Source: Metallyticus violacea (taxonomy: Eukaryota; Arthropoda; Insecta; Mantodea; Metallyticidae). From it: a DNA stretch of 64,000 bases. Below are positions 1 to 11,306 of the stretch, piece after piece. The number at the start of each line of letters is the position of its first letter. Position 1 is the stretch's first letter. A program made the position numbers and the translations under genes. A model generated the notes under the pieces. That model was given only the letters and a program-made list of their open reading frames with translations, was not told where the DNA came from and made no database searches. The stretch covers positions 158,411,501 through 158,475,500 of the forward strand of contig CM060833.1 in assembly GCA_030762175.1 (NCBI GenBank), written 5' to 3'.

Positions 1-370
1 GGAAAAAAAAAAATTGCAGTTACATGTATGACTCCGGCCGTGGAAGCCTACGTTCTCAATAAATTCTGTTTCACCAGAAATTCTTTCAAATCGTAATTAT
101 TTAACATTTTCATGGAACGTTCGCAAATTTTGCAAAGCAACAAGAGATATTTACTTTTGCGTTAGAGAGTACACTCTGCAAATGGCAGCTTTTCCCCACA
201 TACAACTAAGAAACACAGAAAGCCCCATTTCCAAGCAAGAAGCTGTTTGTTGACTCTTTCACAGATATTTGATCACGTAAGTTAATTGCTCGGGGACATT
301 TTCGTATATGCTTAAGTAAACATAATAACTATGAAGCAACGTTTAACCATTGAATGACAAAGAAATCAGT

Positions 371-442
<72 letters not shown>
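371..442. repeat. (TAA)n microsatellite
   Basis: An essentially perfect trinucleotide run of about 24 units. The roughly 390 bases after it (443-835) show no recognisable element apart from AT-rich unique-looking sequence. Confidence 0.95.
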
Positions 443-837
443 TGTAATGATGACACTACTTAATGTCAAATATACAAGACATCAACAATAAGTGTAGTAA
501 TGCTCATTTGTTTGTTTATGTTTTTGTGAATAATATTGTATGACTTTTGTTTACCGTAGAGGGCTTACAATTATGCAATTTGAGATAGGGAACCAAGGTT
601 TGTCAAGTTTGCAAGCTATAAGAAATGTGGTACAGATAAATCTATTTAAAGCGATATAGAACAATACCGAGCGTTGTCACGAATTAAGGGTACATTTATT
701 TATATTAAATCCTCAATGGTAATGTTTAAAAAAAAACGCTGTATAATAGACATTTAACAAGCACGATCGCACCCCCTCAGGCACTTAGAAATTTACAATT
801 TTTACACTTTTTAATTGACTTTAAATATGAAGCAAGT

Positions 838-892
838 TATTATACAGTTAAGTTATTTGATTTACGGAGCGTCAGTCGTCTTGGGCCATTAA
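838..892 (+). repeat. Left copy of long direct repeat flanking the LINE fragment
   Basis: It starts ATTATACAGTTAAG and matches 1498-1551 over about 54 bp at roughly 85 percent by eye. It lies immediately 5' of the LINE fragment and looks like an unusually long target-site duplication. Confidence 0.75.
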
Positions 893-1497
893 GTTTTTAT
901 TGTTAGACCAAACACTAACCAAGAAAATCAGATTCCAGACGCTCGAAACCTGTGTATACCCTGTATTACTGTATGGGCCAATAACAGAAAAACAACAGAA
1001 CAAATTTCAAAACTGGCGAAGAAAAATGCAACGCAAGATCCTGGGAATTACTTTCAAGGACAAAACACCTACAGTATTAATAAATCGGTTATCTCAGACA
1101 ACAGACATCGCACAAATAGCTACCAGAAGTAAATGGCAATGGAGCGGTCACGTCGCAAGAATGCAGGGCAATAGATGGACCTACAAGATCTCCATGTGGG
1201 GGCCCGGATAGGAAAAAGGACACAAGGCAGACCCAGAAGATGCACAGACCTCTTCAAGGAATATGCTGGTCCAGATTGGTCAAGAGTAGTAAGAGGAAGA
1301 GAAAAATGGAAATCTCTCGAGAAGCAACCACTGCACTGAGAAATGGAGTAACCGAAGAACAAATCAGTCAGACTGTCGTAAACAGCACACGAACAACCAG
1401 CTCACCACGTAAGGAAAAAGCGAGCTTTTCCTACTTGTTGGTAGACCTTTGCCCTTAAGGGACACAATAGGCTATCTTTATCTTTATAGGGCAATTC
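893..1497 (+). mobile_element. 5'-truncated non-LTR retrotransposon, RT C-terminal end and 3' tail
   Basis: Frames from about 900 to 1350 read as the C-terminal end of a LINE reverse transcriptase ORF. Recognisable pieces are TLETCVYPVLLYG, RRKMQRKILGI, SKWQWSGHVARMQ and, after a one-base frameshift in a G run near 1198, GKRTQGRPRR and REKWKSLE. Such blocks are typical of the region downstream of the RT domain in arthropod LINEs; the clade (RTE- or Jockey-like) is not settled. The 3' end carries a short repeated tail (TATCTTTATCTTTAT, about 1473-1487). There is no RT catalytic core, so this is a 5'-truncated, frameshifted copy. Direct repeats of about 54 bp flank it (838-892 and 1498-1551). 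Confidence 0.8.
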
Positions 1498-1551
1498 ATT
1501 ATACAGTTAAGATATTTGATTTACGGGACACCAGTCGTCAAGGCCGTATAG
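1498..1551 (+). repeat. Right copy of long direct repeat flanking the LINE fragment
   Basis: This copy starts directly after the LINE 3' tail and shares ATTATACAGTTAAG, ATTTGATTTACGG and CAGTCGTC with 838-892. From here to 2351 (about 800 bases) no element or gene was recognised. Confidence 0.75.
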
Positions 1552-2351
1552 TGCATGTGCAGGTATTAGTTTGTAGTTTGCAGATGCTTGTCAGCGAGTA
1601 GTTGTGCGTTCATGTGTTAATCGAGTTTACATTGTGAGTAAACCGTGTGCTAATTATTGTTCCTTAGTTATACCACTAGGTAAATGTAATCTTGAACAAG
1701 GGCTCTCATGTTCGGTACATAGTGAAAATGGATTTTACATGGCTATTCGCAATTGTGTTTCAGGTTGAGAAACTATTCGGCAACTTGTTAAAAAGTTACG
1801 AGAGACAGTGTACCTCTAATTATCATGTTCTTTCGAACGAAAGTTAAATGAAATTTCCTATGCAGATGCCGGCAATATATTGTCACTAAGGGGCATATTT
1901 CTCGACATCTCTTCAGGATCAGTGTTAATTAACAGTTTTAAATATAATATCATTTTATGATTTCAGTAAAAATAAAAGTACAATAAATTAAATAATCTCA
2001 CTGTGCCATAAAAGTTTCACTGACAGAACAAGTAGTTGGAATGTTATCAAATATTCACAGCAGACTCTCTATTAGAACGTTATAAAATTTGAAATACTAA
2101 TAAAAAGTGATTAAATCAGCTTTTGGAACGAATATCCAAAAGAGCTGTATCCAAAAATAACTTGAGTTGATTAACATATTTTGAGATATAGTGTTATATA
2201 TATTGTTAGTCAAGAACTACTTATAAGTAGCGATATTTATTACCATGGAAGTGAAGTTGGCTTAGTATCAACCATATCTACTCTGAAATCTGCCTAGCGT
2301 TTCGATGTAAACAACAGCAAAATTCTACGTTGTAGCCACAAACTCACAGTC

Positions 2352-2625
2352 GGTCCTAGTGGTGTAGTGGTAACCATACTTGCCTTCCAAACCCAAGGTC
2401 GCGGGTTCAAACTCAGCCAGGATCGATGGATTATCGAGTGTAAAAATCCTAAGTATGGTTTCCTTCGGAAGGGAAGTAAAGCCGTGGGTCCCGTGTCGTA
2501 CATTTACGGCACGAAAAAGAACTTCAAGCCTGAAAGAAGAGGCCTCTGATCAAAATTTGTCGGCCGTTTCACGCCCTGAATTGAATAGGACGCTGAGATG
2601 TTAAAGAGCGTCTTTAAATAAAACG
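2352..2625 (+). mobile_element. SINE-G, near full length
   Basis: tRNA-derived SINE. The head has box A TGGTGTAGTGG and a decayed box B (GGTTCAAACTC). The conserved body follows (CTTCGGAAGGGAAGTAAAGC, GTGTCGTACATTTACGGCAC, GTCGGCCGTTTCACGCCCTG), and the end is TTAAAGAGCGTC then AAATAAAA. The tail lacks the GACCTGA block of other copies. No convincing target-site duplication was found. Short open frames on both strands here are SINE shadows. Confidence 0.93.
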
Positions 2626-2889
2626 AATACATGCAATACATGCCACAAACTATAACCCTCTCACTCTGATGTCATGAGCTCACGTCAGACTTATCTTGTT
2701 AGAGTAAGAATTTCTAACTTGCTTATAAGTGAACAGCGTGACGATAGCAAATCTCCCAGGACATAACTTTCGACACTATCAAAAGTTCAGAAAATTCTAG
2801 CCAATGCACTAGAAAGACAATCATATAATGAATGGCAGCTTTGACAAAGTAGAGATAAGTTAAAACGGAAAATATTCTATTTAAGGCTC

Positions 2890-3480
2890 TAAACACTCAT
2901 TGATAGCAGCTGTTTAATTATATTATTTTAATAAGTCAATTTTCACATATTTGTATGTTATGTAAATGTTATAATGCCCAATATAAAGCCATAAACATTT
3001 AATGGTAACAGCTATTTAGATGTATTAATTTAAGAAATCCATTTACGTATGTTGTTACATAAGATAAAGGCTATAACATTTTATATGAAACTCACAACAT
3101 TCATTGATATTATGTTATTAATTATATTAATTCAATAATTTCATTTGCATATGTTTTTCTATTAGGTAAAGGGTATAATGCTCAATTTAATGCCACAAAC
3201 ATTTGATGGTAATAGCTATTTAGTTACGTTAATTTAAGAAGCTTATTTGCGTACGTTATTACGTAAGATAAAGCCATATTCTATTTAAAATTCCATACAT
3301 TCATTGATAATATGTTTTAATCATATAAATTTAATAAGTTCATTTGTATATGTTTTTATGTCAGGTAAGGGCTTTAATTTTCAACTCAACATATATTAGT
3401 TGGTAATACGTTTTAAATCCTATACATCTAATAAGCTCATTTGTATACATTTCAAGTATCAGATAAGGGTTATTACAATG
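2890..3480. repeat. Diverged tandem array, six units of about 100 bp
   Basis: Units begin near 2890, 2992, 3093, 3195, 3295 and 3391. Each runs from an ACATT-type start (for example AAACATTTAATGGTAA or ACATTCATTGATA) through TTTAATAAG or TTTAAGAAG, CATTTGTATATGTTTTTAT and AGGTAAGGG. Units 2 and 4 resemble each other most (TAGCTATTTAGT, TTAATTTAAGAAG), as do 3 and 5, which suggests a dimer of about 200 bp as the repeating unit. Divergence is high, so the array is old. No coding capacity is apparent. Confidence 0.8.
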
Positions 3481-4540
3481 TATGTCTTACTGTTCGTTTG
3501 TTGGCCTTTATGACAATATCGAATAATACAAAAAATATAACGGTTCAAAGGAACACACACATAGCCAAGAATATGAAAAGATTAAAACTACAGATTAGAA
3601 AATTGTAATACTTAGTGAATCAACCAATGGCAAGCGTAACAACATTGATAATAATATGTACCAATAATGAAACACGAGACAGACAGTTTTATTGCGACTA
3701 AATAGAAACGAACGAATTTCATTCGCTTATTATACGTATGTTGAAAATATAATGCGTTGTAATGTATAGTATTATTACATACTATTGTAATAAGTGACTG
3801 TTTATATCTCCAAATGTTTAGGTATACGTTGCATTCCATTGAGAGGTGTGTTTTAAATTCCATTAGAAAAATCGTTTCCGTACTCCGTAAAGTGAAGCCA
3901 AATTTTAACATTACGTAAAGATAAGTGACGATTTCATGGAAGAAATTACAAAATTATCATTTGTGGTGAAAGATAGGAGTTCGAGTTTGAATTAATATCC
4001 ACATAGGAAAATATTATACGGGTTACAACAGAACAAAAAGCACAGTTTTCGGGAGAAAAACAAATTATAACACGTCTGTCTCGTATTCAGTCTGCATCTA
4101 ATAATATTCTCAGAGCACACTGTAATCAGAAAAGTGTGCTGTTGTGTGGTAATAACAAAACATTAATAAACTCCGTAGATTTCTATACAATGTGATTTTG
4201 TTATATTTAAAATCACACTCCTTTCACCCCAGATGTATCAATCTGAAAAATCCAGCTATATTATAAAACCCTGAACTAGCTGAGCTATTGTGGTGGTAGT
4301 AAGGAACGACGTCAACGTCGACGACACACAAATTTGGCATCCACATCTACGACATCTACGGCGGCGTCACCCATAATTCCGCTATAATTTTTTATGCTTT
4401 TTTCTTGCTTTTAACTTTCTTTATACTCTGCTACTTTAAAATATACTTATAGAATTTTGTTAACTCTATATCAAATTTTATACAAAGGTCATAAATGTGG
4501 TCTATAATTTTAATACTTTATTACTTTTGGACTTGTAACC
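3481..4540. other. No recognised gene or element
   Basis: AT-rich sequence. A 99-residue minus-strand frame at 3612-3911 shows no recognisable domain. The stretch near 4290-4370 is locally richer in CG dinucleotides (GACGTCAACGTCGACGACAC) but matches nothing known to me. Confidence 0.6.
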
Positions 4541-4705
4541 GGAGGTCTGGAACGGAGTTCACCCAGCCTCGAGAGGGCTTTTGGGAAGCATGCAGATCAC
4601 ATGCCCCCTGCAATACTGCTATCTATCAATGAAGTCGTAAGACGGAGGTAGAGGATGCAGAGGTCGCGGTGGCAGGGCAAAACTCAGCACGGGCTGTAGC
4701 TCCAA
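4541..4705 (+). mobile_element. SINE-C, 5'-truncated and internally deleted
   Basis: It matches the body of the fuller copies at 48620-48944 and 55895-56440: GGAGGTCTGGAACGG, CACCCAGCCTCG, GATCACATGCCCCCTGCAAT, AGGATGCAGAGGTCGC, GGGCTGTAGC. The tRNA-like head and the central block containing GGAGCTGCCTGATGG are missing or scrambled. The following 4706-5649 holds no recognised feature beyond a short TA-rich run near 4960-4980. Confidence 0.75.
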
Positions 4706-5649
4706 ATGAGAAGAACTTCAGACTGTAGTGTTGACTCGGACGCCAGGAATTATCGACAGGGTGCGAGAATGTTTTCCACGCCGATGACGATGATGGAGGA
4801 CGTGAATTTTAGAAACGCTTTTAAAATGTATGCAACTTATTTATGATCCTTTTCTCTGTTAATCATTGATGTTTATCCCTTCTACGGTTATATCAAATTT
4901 TTATTTACTTTACTATCAATAAGTGTTTACTTTGCTACTCTGTTAAGTTATTATATAATTTATATATATATATTTATATAATTCTTAAGACATTATCACC
5001 GCATCATTTAAATAGTTAATTGCACACTACTATATTTAAATTGCAACGAATTTTTTATGATACTACACTCTGCAAGTGTTTAATTCAAAATTTAAAAAAT
5101 TGCCAGCATGTTTGTTTTGAAATGTTCACAATATTATCACTAATAATTAAAAGGAAGAACGAAAATTTAGATCCCAACATCAACTCGAATACAAATCTTA
5201 GATTTTAATTGATAACTATGTGTATCTCATTCCATATTTCGAGTTAAGAGTTATTGGCGTGCTAACTCTTTAAAACCTTCATGGACATAACTTGGAAATT
5301 TGACCCCTTGAATTACTTAAAAGCTAATTATAAGGCAAAGTTCGTACGGAATTATTTATTAACACTGTGTGTGTTTATGTGTATCTCAGAATAAAATGTA
5401 GCGACTGTACTTTGAAAATAATTGTCTTAGGTTATTTATTTTTCTGTATTTAAGAAAACTTTCCAACAGAAACGACAGAAGTTTGCTGCAATATTTTCCT
5501 CTTAATGAAAAAATTCAGTATTATTGTCGCTATTTCATTCTCACTATAATTGCAGAAGCCACTTAATAACCTGAGAATTTCTGCCCCTTAAGTACGTCCA
5601 TCACTATATTGTAAAAATTTATCCTATTTGTACAATGGTCTCTGATAAA

Positions 5650-5835
5650 CGCTCTGGCTGGTTCGATCTTGGCTGATATCGATGGATTATTCAGCACGTA
5701 AAAATCCACAGCGCAAGTACTGGGAGAGGGCCTTTCAGTAAAATGCCACCTATAATGTAGATTTACGACACGTTAACGAACTCTATATCGGAAAAAGAAG
5801 TCCTAAAACACATTAATAGGCCGTTTCAGTTCAAG
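5650..5835 (+). repeat. Possible very divergent SINE-G relative
   Basis: Shared pieces occur in SINE-G order: GGTTCGATCTTGG, ATCGATGGATTAT, CGTAAAAATCC, ATTTACGACACG and AGGCCGTTTC. The intervening sequence does not align by eye. It may be an older subfamily or a different SINE sharing a head and body motif. Sequence from 5836 to 6719 has no recognised element. Confidence 0.4.
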
Positions 5836-6868
5836 TAAAGTCTTAGTTTCTTTCTAGATGGCAGTGAAGACAATGGGTTGACTACCTATGTATATCTCTG
5901 CCCTCTGCAGTAAAATGACAGGAACCTCTAGAATAGACGCAGACACTTCTGGACTGAAGTAACAGTAAAGAACAACTTCATTCACACTTTCAGCTCATAC
6001 TGTAATTCAGTTGTTTAACTGCTCTAACTTGTCATCTGCAAATATCTAAAGCTGCTTTGAAAATTCATAGCAACGATTTTCTAGTTGGGTATTCGTAAAC
6101 TTACTTTCTGACACATGTGCAATTGTTAGCTATAATATTGGTTTTTCCTAGTGGTTCCCACGTGGTTCTGGTAGACACAGCCACCTAAGAAGTGCAGTCA
6201 TTGTGCCCCTGTCTTGTTTACTAAAGCCGTGGCATAATTATGAAAAAAACATCACGACATTTCTCTTGTCACGAAAATGGCAACCCTTTCGTATAACGAT
6301 TGAGTATGGACGTTCCCAAGTTATTCAAACTTATGACTTTAAAATGACGAGGAAGCAAATTTTCAAGATTGCCTGGGGTGATCGTGCCCTGTTTATTGTT
6401 CCGTGCGCGCGTTTGTAAGCAATAGGCTGCCTGTTTTCCTTTGCATGCGGTAACTATTCCGAATTAGTGTAATTTAAAATTCCAGGTACTATCATTTCTC
6501 ATGCTTCCGGCATTTTAAATCAGCAACAGAAATTATGTTGCACGTTCTTAATGCTGGTGTCCGAACATGATTCTTCGACCAGTGACAAGAATGACAAGAA
6601 AAATATATACCTATAATTTTTCATTATTCAAAAATCTTTCACAATAAGAAAGAAAATGCTATCGTTTGTTTTAAATTCTTAAATTTTGTTAGTTTTATTA
6701 CACCATAAAAATAAAACAAATTTAAAAAATAGTTATCAATGAAGCAAAACTGCTCCGCAACAATAACTATGTATCGAGCTCCGAAAACATGGACTGTTAC
6801 CAAGAATATGAGTCTAACAAAGATAAATCTGCAATTGCTGTAGATTGACGAAAGATATAGACTCTAAG

Positions 6869-7155
6869 CTTTTTTTATTTGATTTATTTGCGGACGCTCT
6901 TTAAAATCTCAGGTCATCAGCGTCCCATTCAATTCAGGGCGTGAAACGGCCGACAAATTTTGCCTTTTCTTTCAGGCTTGAGGTTATTTTTCGTGCCGTA
7001 AATCTACGACACGGTTTTACTTTCCTTCCGAAGGAAGCCATACTTAGGATTTTTACGCCCGAAAAAAAAATCCATCGGTCCTGGCCGGGTTCGAACCCGC
7101 GATCTTGGGTTTAGGAGGCAAGTATGGTAACCACTACACCACCAGGACCGACGGG
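6869..7155 (-). mobile_element. SINE-G, full length, in the LINE
   Basis: The minus strand carries GTCGGTCCTGGTGGTGTAGT, box B GGTTCGAACCC, the CTTCGGAAGG core and a tail ending in GATGTTTTAAAGAGCG-like sequence followed by AAATAAATC. Flanks AGACTCTAAG (6859-6868) and AGAGTCCAAG (7156-7165) agree at 8 of 10 positions and look like an aged target-site duplication. Joining the flanks keeps the LINE reading frame roughly continuous, which supports insertion into that LINE. Confidence 0.93.
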
Positions 7156-7189
7156 AGAGTCCAAGAAGCTGGATGAAATATTTAACAGT

Positions 7190-8218
7190 TTCTGCTCTGG
7201 AACATCAGAAGTTTGCAAACAGCTTGCACAAAACACTACCTCATACATTGAAAGACAAGTAGAAAATAGCGTTACACTGCTCTTAAACCCAGTATTGATT
7301 TAGAAAGCTGTAATATAATACAAAAATAAGAACTTTGCGGACCAAATGACATAGCAGATGACACAGTAAAAGAGTGTGTGCATTATTTTATTAAGCCCTT
7401 TGTTGATATATGTAATTTCATTTTTTCAAACAGTTCAATTCCCCGAAATATTAAAAATTGCTAAGTTTTCTCAATATTTTAAAAGGGAGACAACAAAATA
7501 TTCAATACTACAGGCTTACACCCCTTATCTCTGTATTTTCTAAAATACTTGCAAGAGATTAGGGTCTCTTTGAATCTGGTAACAAGCTTTCAAGTTCTCA
7601 AAATGGGGTTCGTAAGAACAAGGGCATTAATAATGCTCTGTATTCCTGATTCTATACTTAATGACAAAGACAACAGAGAGCATACAGTACGGTTTGTCTA
7701 TATCTTAACAAAGCAGTTGACACAGTGAACCGTAATATCTTGATCCAGAAATTAAACTACTTTAGTATAAAGAATTTAGCAGAAAATTTATTTACTTCAT
7801 ATTTAAATAACAGGAAGTTGAAACAGAATCATCAACATCAAATTATCCACAGTTAGATGTGGTCTTCCCCAAGGTTCAATTCCTCGTTCACTATTGTTCT
7901 TAATGCATGTAAATGGCCTGATTATGCGTATTGCTCAAGATAAACGATCCTATTTATTGATATTAATATGATACTAACATTAAGTAAATTAATTACAAAC
8001 TCAAATTACTCCACAGAAATACTATAAAATGACTTGAAAATAACAAATTAAAGCTAATCATCAATAAAAATAATTTTTATTTACTTTAGTATTCCAATAT
8101 TGTATGGCCAATTAAAATAATGTTGAATAAAGCTATAATCAAGAAGCAAACACCAAAATTTGGGCACATTGGTGGATTCAAATATTTTTATAGGGGAATC
8201 ACATATAATATTTATGCA

Positions 8219-8267
<49 letters not shown>

Positions 8268-8660
8268 TCTTTAGAGTTGTAAATAAAATTATGGAAATAG
8301 AAATATTAATGTCAATTTACTTTGGCTATGTTCAGTCAAATCTTTCCGATGATACAATACTTTGGGGAGTGCCTCCAATTCTTCGGTCTTCAAATTGCAA
8401 AAGAGAATATTAAATACCACCTGTTTGGACAGAAAACAAACTTATCTTCAAAGAGCTTAAAGTACTACTGCTTTAAAACAATTGAAGAATAATATAGATA
8501 TAATAAACATATAGCAAAAAACACCCACAAAGATTATCATAGACTCACTAAAACATCAACATAAAGGTATCGTCTTATATAGATATAACAAGCTTCCAAA
8601 TGATATGAAAAATCTAGACAATTGCAATTTTCAAACAGCTGTTAAACACTTTCTACATTT
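7190..8660 (+). pseudogene. Reverse transcriptase ORF remnant
   Basis: This is the coding part of the surrounding LINE. The conserved RT B motif GLPQGS is intact near 7858-7875, and the thumb/C-terminal region can be followed to about 8650. In-frame stops are frequent, for example within the fingers region near 7450-7560, and frame changes occur every 100-200 bases. No catalytic YADD is seen. It cannot encode a working enzyme. Confidence 0.75.
8218..8267. repeat. (TTA)n microsatellite
   Basis: A TTA run of about 16 units inside the decayed LINE ORF. It causes a spurious poly-tyrosine open frame at 8120-8413. Confidence 0.95.
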
Positions 8661-8835
8661 ACGAGAGTAGGTCCATAAGTTTCCGGCCTGGATAAGGATT
8701 ATCCCTTCACAAAACCCTTATCTGGTGTCATACCTTATCTGTTAAGTGAATAATTGCAGCTGGAACTTCTGCACCGTTGTGTTCCGTTGTTCAGATATAG
8801 TTGCATAAAGAGGGCTATGTGTAAAACGTTGTGAC

Positions 8836-10131
8836 ATGTTCAAAATGGAGTTTCTAGCTGTTATTAAGTTCTTCACAAAAGAAGGTCTTACCCCAAATGA
8901 AATTAAACAGCGATTGGGCGGTGTATATAGGGAAGCATCCCCCTCATATTCTACCGTAAAAGAATGGACCAAACTTTTTCGAATGGGTCGAGAAGGCATT
9001 GAAGTCGAAGAGCTTGCAGGTCGACCCTTGGAGATGCTCACTCCTGAAGACATCGTTCTTGTGGAAGGAGAGATTATGGAAGACCGGCGGCTCAAAGTTA
9101 CAGAAATAGGAACAAAGTTGACCCTTTCTAAAACATCAATTCTTCGAATTATCCATTAAAATATAACATGAATAGGGTTAATGCAAGATGGATGCCTAGA
9201 CTTCTTTCCTCAATCCAAAAGCAGCAACGAATCATCTGTTGTCAGGCATTTTTGGAGCTCTACTGTGATAACGATATAGAACTTCTGTAAACCATTGTTA
9301 CAGGAGATGGAACTATGGTCCTCTACTATGCTCCCTTGTCCAAAAGAGAGTCAAAGGAGTGGCATAATCCTGGGGTAGCACCGCCTCTAAAGGCCAAGGT
9401 CACTCAGTCAACCAAGAAGATCATGGCCACAATCTTTTAGGACTGTAAAGGAATGAATTGACTTCATTGACTTCAAGGAGAGGAGCACCACAGTAAATGG
9501 GGAGTACTATGCTGACCTACTGCACAGACTACGTGCTTCCATTATGGAGAAAAGGCGAAGAAAGCTGAGTGGTGGTGTGCGCCTTCTTCACGACAACGCG
9601 CATGTGCATATAGCTCTTGTTGCAAAGGAAGCTGTGAAGATATGCAGCTTCAAGGAGATCGACATCTACCCTACAGTCCAGATCTAGCTCCCAGTGACTA
9701 TTTCCTCTTCTCAAAACTCAAGAAGTACCTTCGAGGAAAGAAATTTAAGTGTCAGGAACAAGTGTTTTTTTTTTTTTTGAGTAGTGTTTAATGCCCGTTT
9801 TTACTACTGAGGCACCACAGGCGGTGGACACTGATGATACATGAGATGAAATGATAAATTGGGAAAGGATTTTTTTTTAAGGAAGGAAGCGTTCCAGGCC
9901 TAAGTTTAGGTACCTCCCCGGCATTTGCCAGTTATGAAGACTGAGGAAAACCTGGGAAAAAAAACCCCCAGTCAGGGAGGACAGTCCTGGCGTGATTCGA
10001 ACCGCAGACCTCCCGCTCACGAGTCCGTGCCTTAACGACCTCGGCCACCCGTGGCGGTGGAACAAGTGGTGGATGTTGTTTATGCCCATTTTGCAGACAA
10101 GACTTCTGACTATTTGAAGGGGGGGGGGTTG
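8836..10131 (+). pseudogene. mariner transposase, disabled
   Basis: Starts MFKMEFLAVIKFFTKEGLTP. The first 107 residues are open and form the paired helix-turn-helix DNA-binding region, ending LSKTSILRIIH. Later blocks in order are ARWMPRLLSSIQKQQR, VTGDGTMVLYY (first catalytic Asp kept), KATVTQSTKKIMATIF-like sequence, LLHDNAHVHIA (second Asp) and YSPDLAPSDYFLF (third Asp). About 34 residues separate the last two Asp, the mariner DDD34D pattern. A stop after ILRIIH, another after MATIF, frameshifts and a SINE-L at 9765 abolish function. The family cuts and pastes DNA in the nucleus. Confidence 0.92.
9765..10058 (-). mobile_element. SINE-L, full length, inside mariner 1
   Basis: The minus strand starts ACCGCCACGGGTGGCCGAGG and has box B GGTTCGAATCA. 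It continues TGGCAAATGCCGGGGAGGTA and ends GCATTAAACACTACTC plus a poly-A of about 14. A perfect 10-bp target-site duplication GGAACAAGTG flanks it (9755-9764 and 10059-10068). It lies in the transposase C-terminal coding region. Confidence 0.98.
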
Positions 10132-11096
10132 AAATGTTAATTCAAAGATATGAGAAGTGTATTGCAATAAAGGGTAACTATATTGAAAAGTAAAATATGG
10201 TTTTTGTCTTTATCATACCTAGAAAATGGTTAGGCCGGAAACTTATGGACCTTCCTCGTACAAATGCCTTTCAGTACCAACGACTATGACAAGTATGACA
10301 AAAACTCAGTAGCATCATTACCCTATCTGCAAATTAAATTAGTGTTTCTTGTTTTTTTTACCCATGCTCATTATTTGTTTCGTGTGTCCGGACAAACGGG
10401 CTGAACAGAGGTACATTAAGGTTAAGAAGAGGTAAGCTATACAGCCTATCACATGTTTAAGTTTATTTTTCATTGCCTATTATATTGCTACTTTGTTGGT
10501 GTTTATGACATGGAGTAGAACCAGGGCTGAAACCCAATCATAGTAGTGTAATATTGCCTTGGTAGTAAATAAATCAATTAATTAGTTAAAAGTGAATATA
10601 ATTAACACATCAATTCACCTGCAAAACATATTGTATGTATTATAGCATAATATTTTATTTAATTTCTCTATTTGTTATATTCGTGGACAAGAATACATTT
10701 ATGATAAATTGACTTGGCTACAAATAATTATATTTCCAATGGCCAATAACAAATCTAATTTAACGTAACATTTAGAGATTTTACATTAATTTTAACACAT
10801 ATTCGGCATTTATTTTTCGTTTGCTTTAGAGTGACACGAAGGACTACTAACAAAGACTTCTATACTACGGTAAGGATGATTTCGGCAGTCTAGAACCTTT
10901 GTGCAGTTTATCTGCAAGTACAGATCCTTTAACAACATTGAATAGGTCGATTAGAACGGTAGAAATTTCATCCGAAGTTTTACTCTTTGATAGGTAAGCT
11001 AAACAATGCTGATATAACCTGATCAAATTCTGCTAGAAATAAAAAGTAAAATATATTTAGAGCGAATATACCGTTACTAGTAATGCTACCGAGCAG

Positions 11097-11136
11097 TTGA
11101 TTTGACTTATTTGCGGACGTTCTTTAACATCTCAGA
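11097..11136 (-). mobile_element. SINE-G 3' end fragment
   Basis: About 40 bases match only the SINE-G 3' end (minus strand: GAGATGTTAAAGAACGTCCG then CAAATAAGTCAAA), so it is a severely 5'-truncated copy. The 520 bases before it (10578-11096) contain no recognised feature. Confidence 0.75.
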
Positions 11137-11306
11137 TAAATTTCGAACGTAGTATGATAGAGAAATGATTCCTGCTCTGTAAAATCACTTCGTAAGCTGG
11201 TGAGCTAATTTGAGGGCACTAGTGCAGTTTGGATAGATCGAAAGTAGTGAAAACAAAGTAAGCACAGCTCTAGTTTTACTATAAATTCTGCATATAACGT
11301 TTTTAG

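Larger units (their letters stand above)
8662..10258 (+). mobile_element. mariner element 1, complete ends, carrying a SINE-L
   Basis: The element is bounded by TA dinucleotides (8660-8661 and 10259-10260), as expected for mariner. The terminal inverted repeats are CGAGAGTAGGTCCATAAGTT on the left and, read inward from the right, CGAGGAAGGTCCATAAGTTT. Removing the SINE-L (9765-10058) and one copy of its target duplication leaves about 1.29 kb, the usual mariner length. It is inserted in the post-RT region of the surrounding LINE and is therefore younger than that LINE. Confidence 0.95.
6720..10577 (+). mobile_element. Decayed Jockey/CR1-like LINE, interrupted by SINE-G and mariner
   Basis: Plus-strand reading frames, with many stops and shifts, follow the order of a non-LTR ORF2: a pre-RT segment (KKLDEIFNSFCSGTSEVCKQ), RT blocks (GPNDIADDTVKECV, LTSFQ, TKQLT), the motif CGLPQGSI with LLFLMHVNGLI near 7855-7920, and a post-RT region (LMSIYFGYVQSNLS, FKELKVL). 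The YADD-containing block is not recognisable. The frame resumes after the mariner (MPFSTNDYDKYDKNS at about 10262). The tail ends GTAAATAAATCAA. Insertions are SINE-G (6869-7155), a TTA microsatellite (8218-8267) and mariner (8662-10258). The element was reverse-transcribing in life and is inactive now. Confidence 0.8.
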
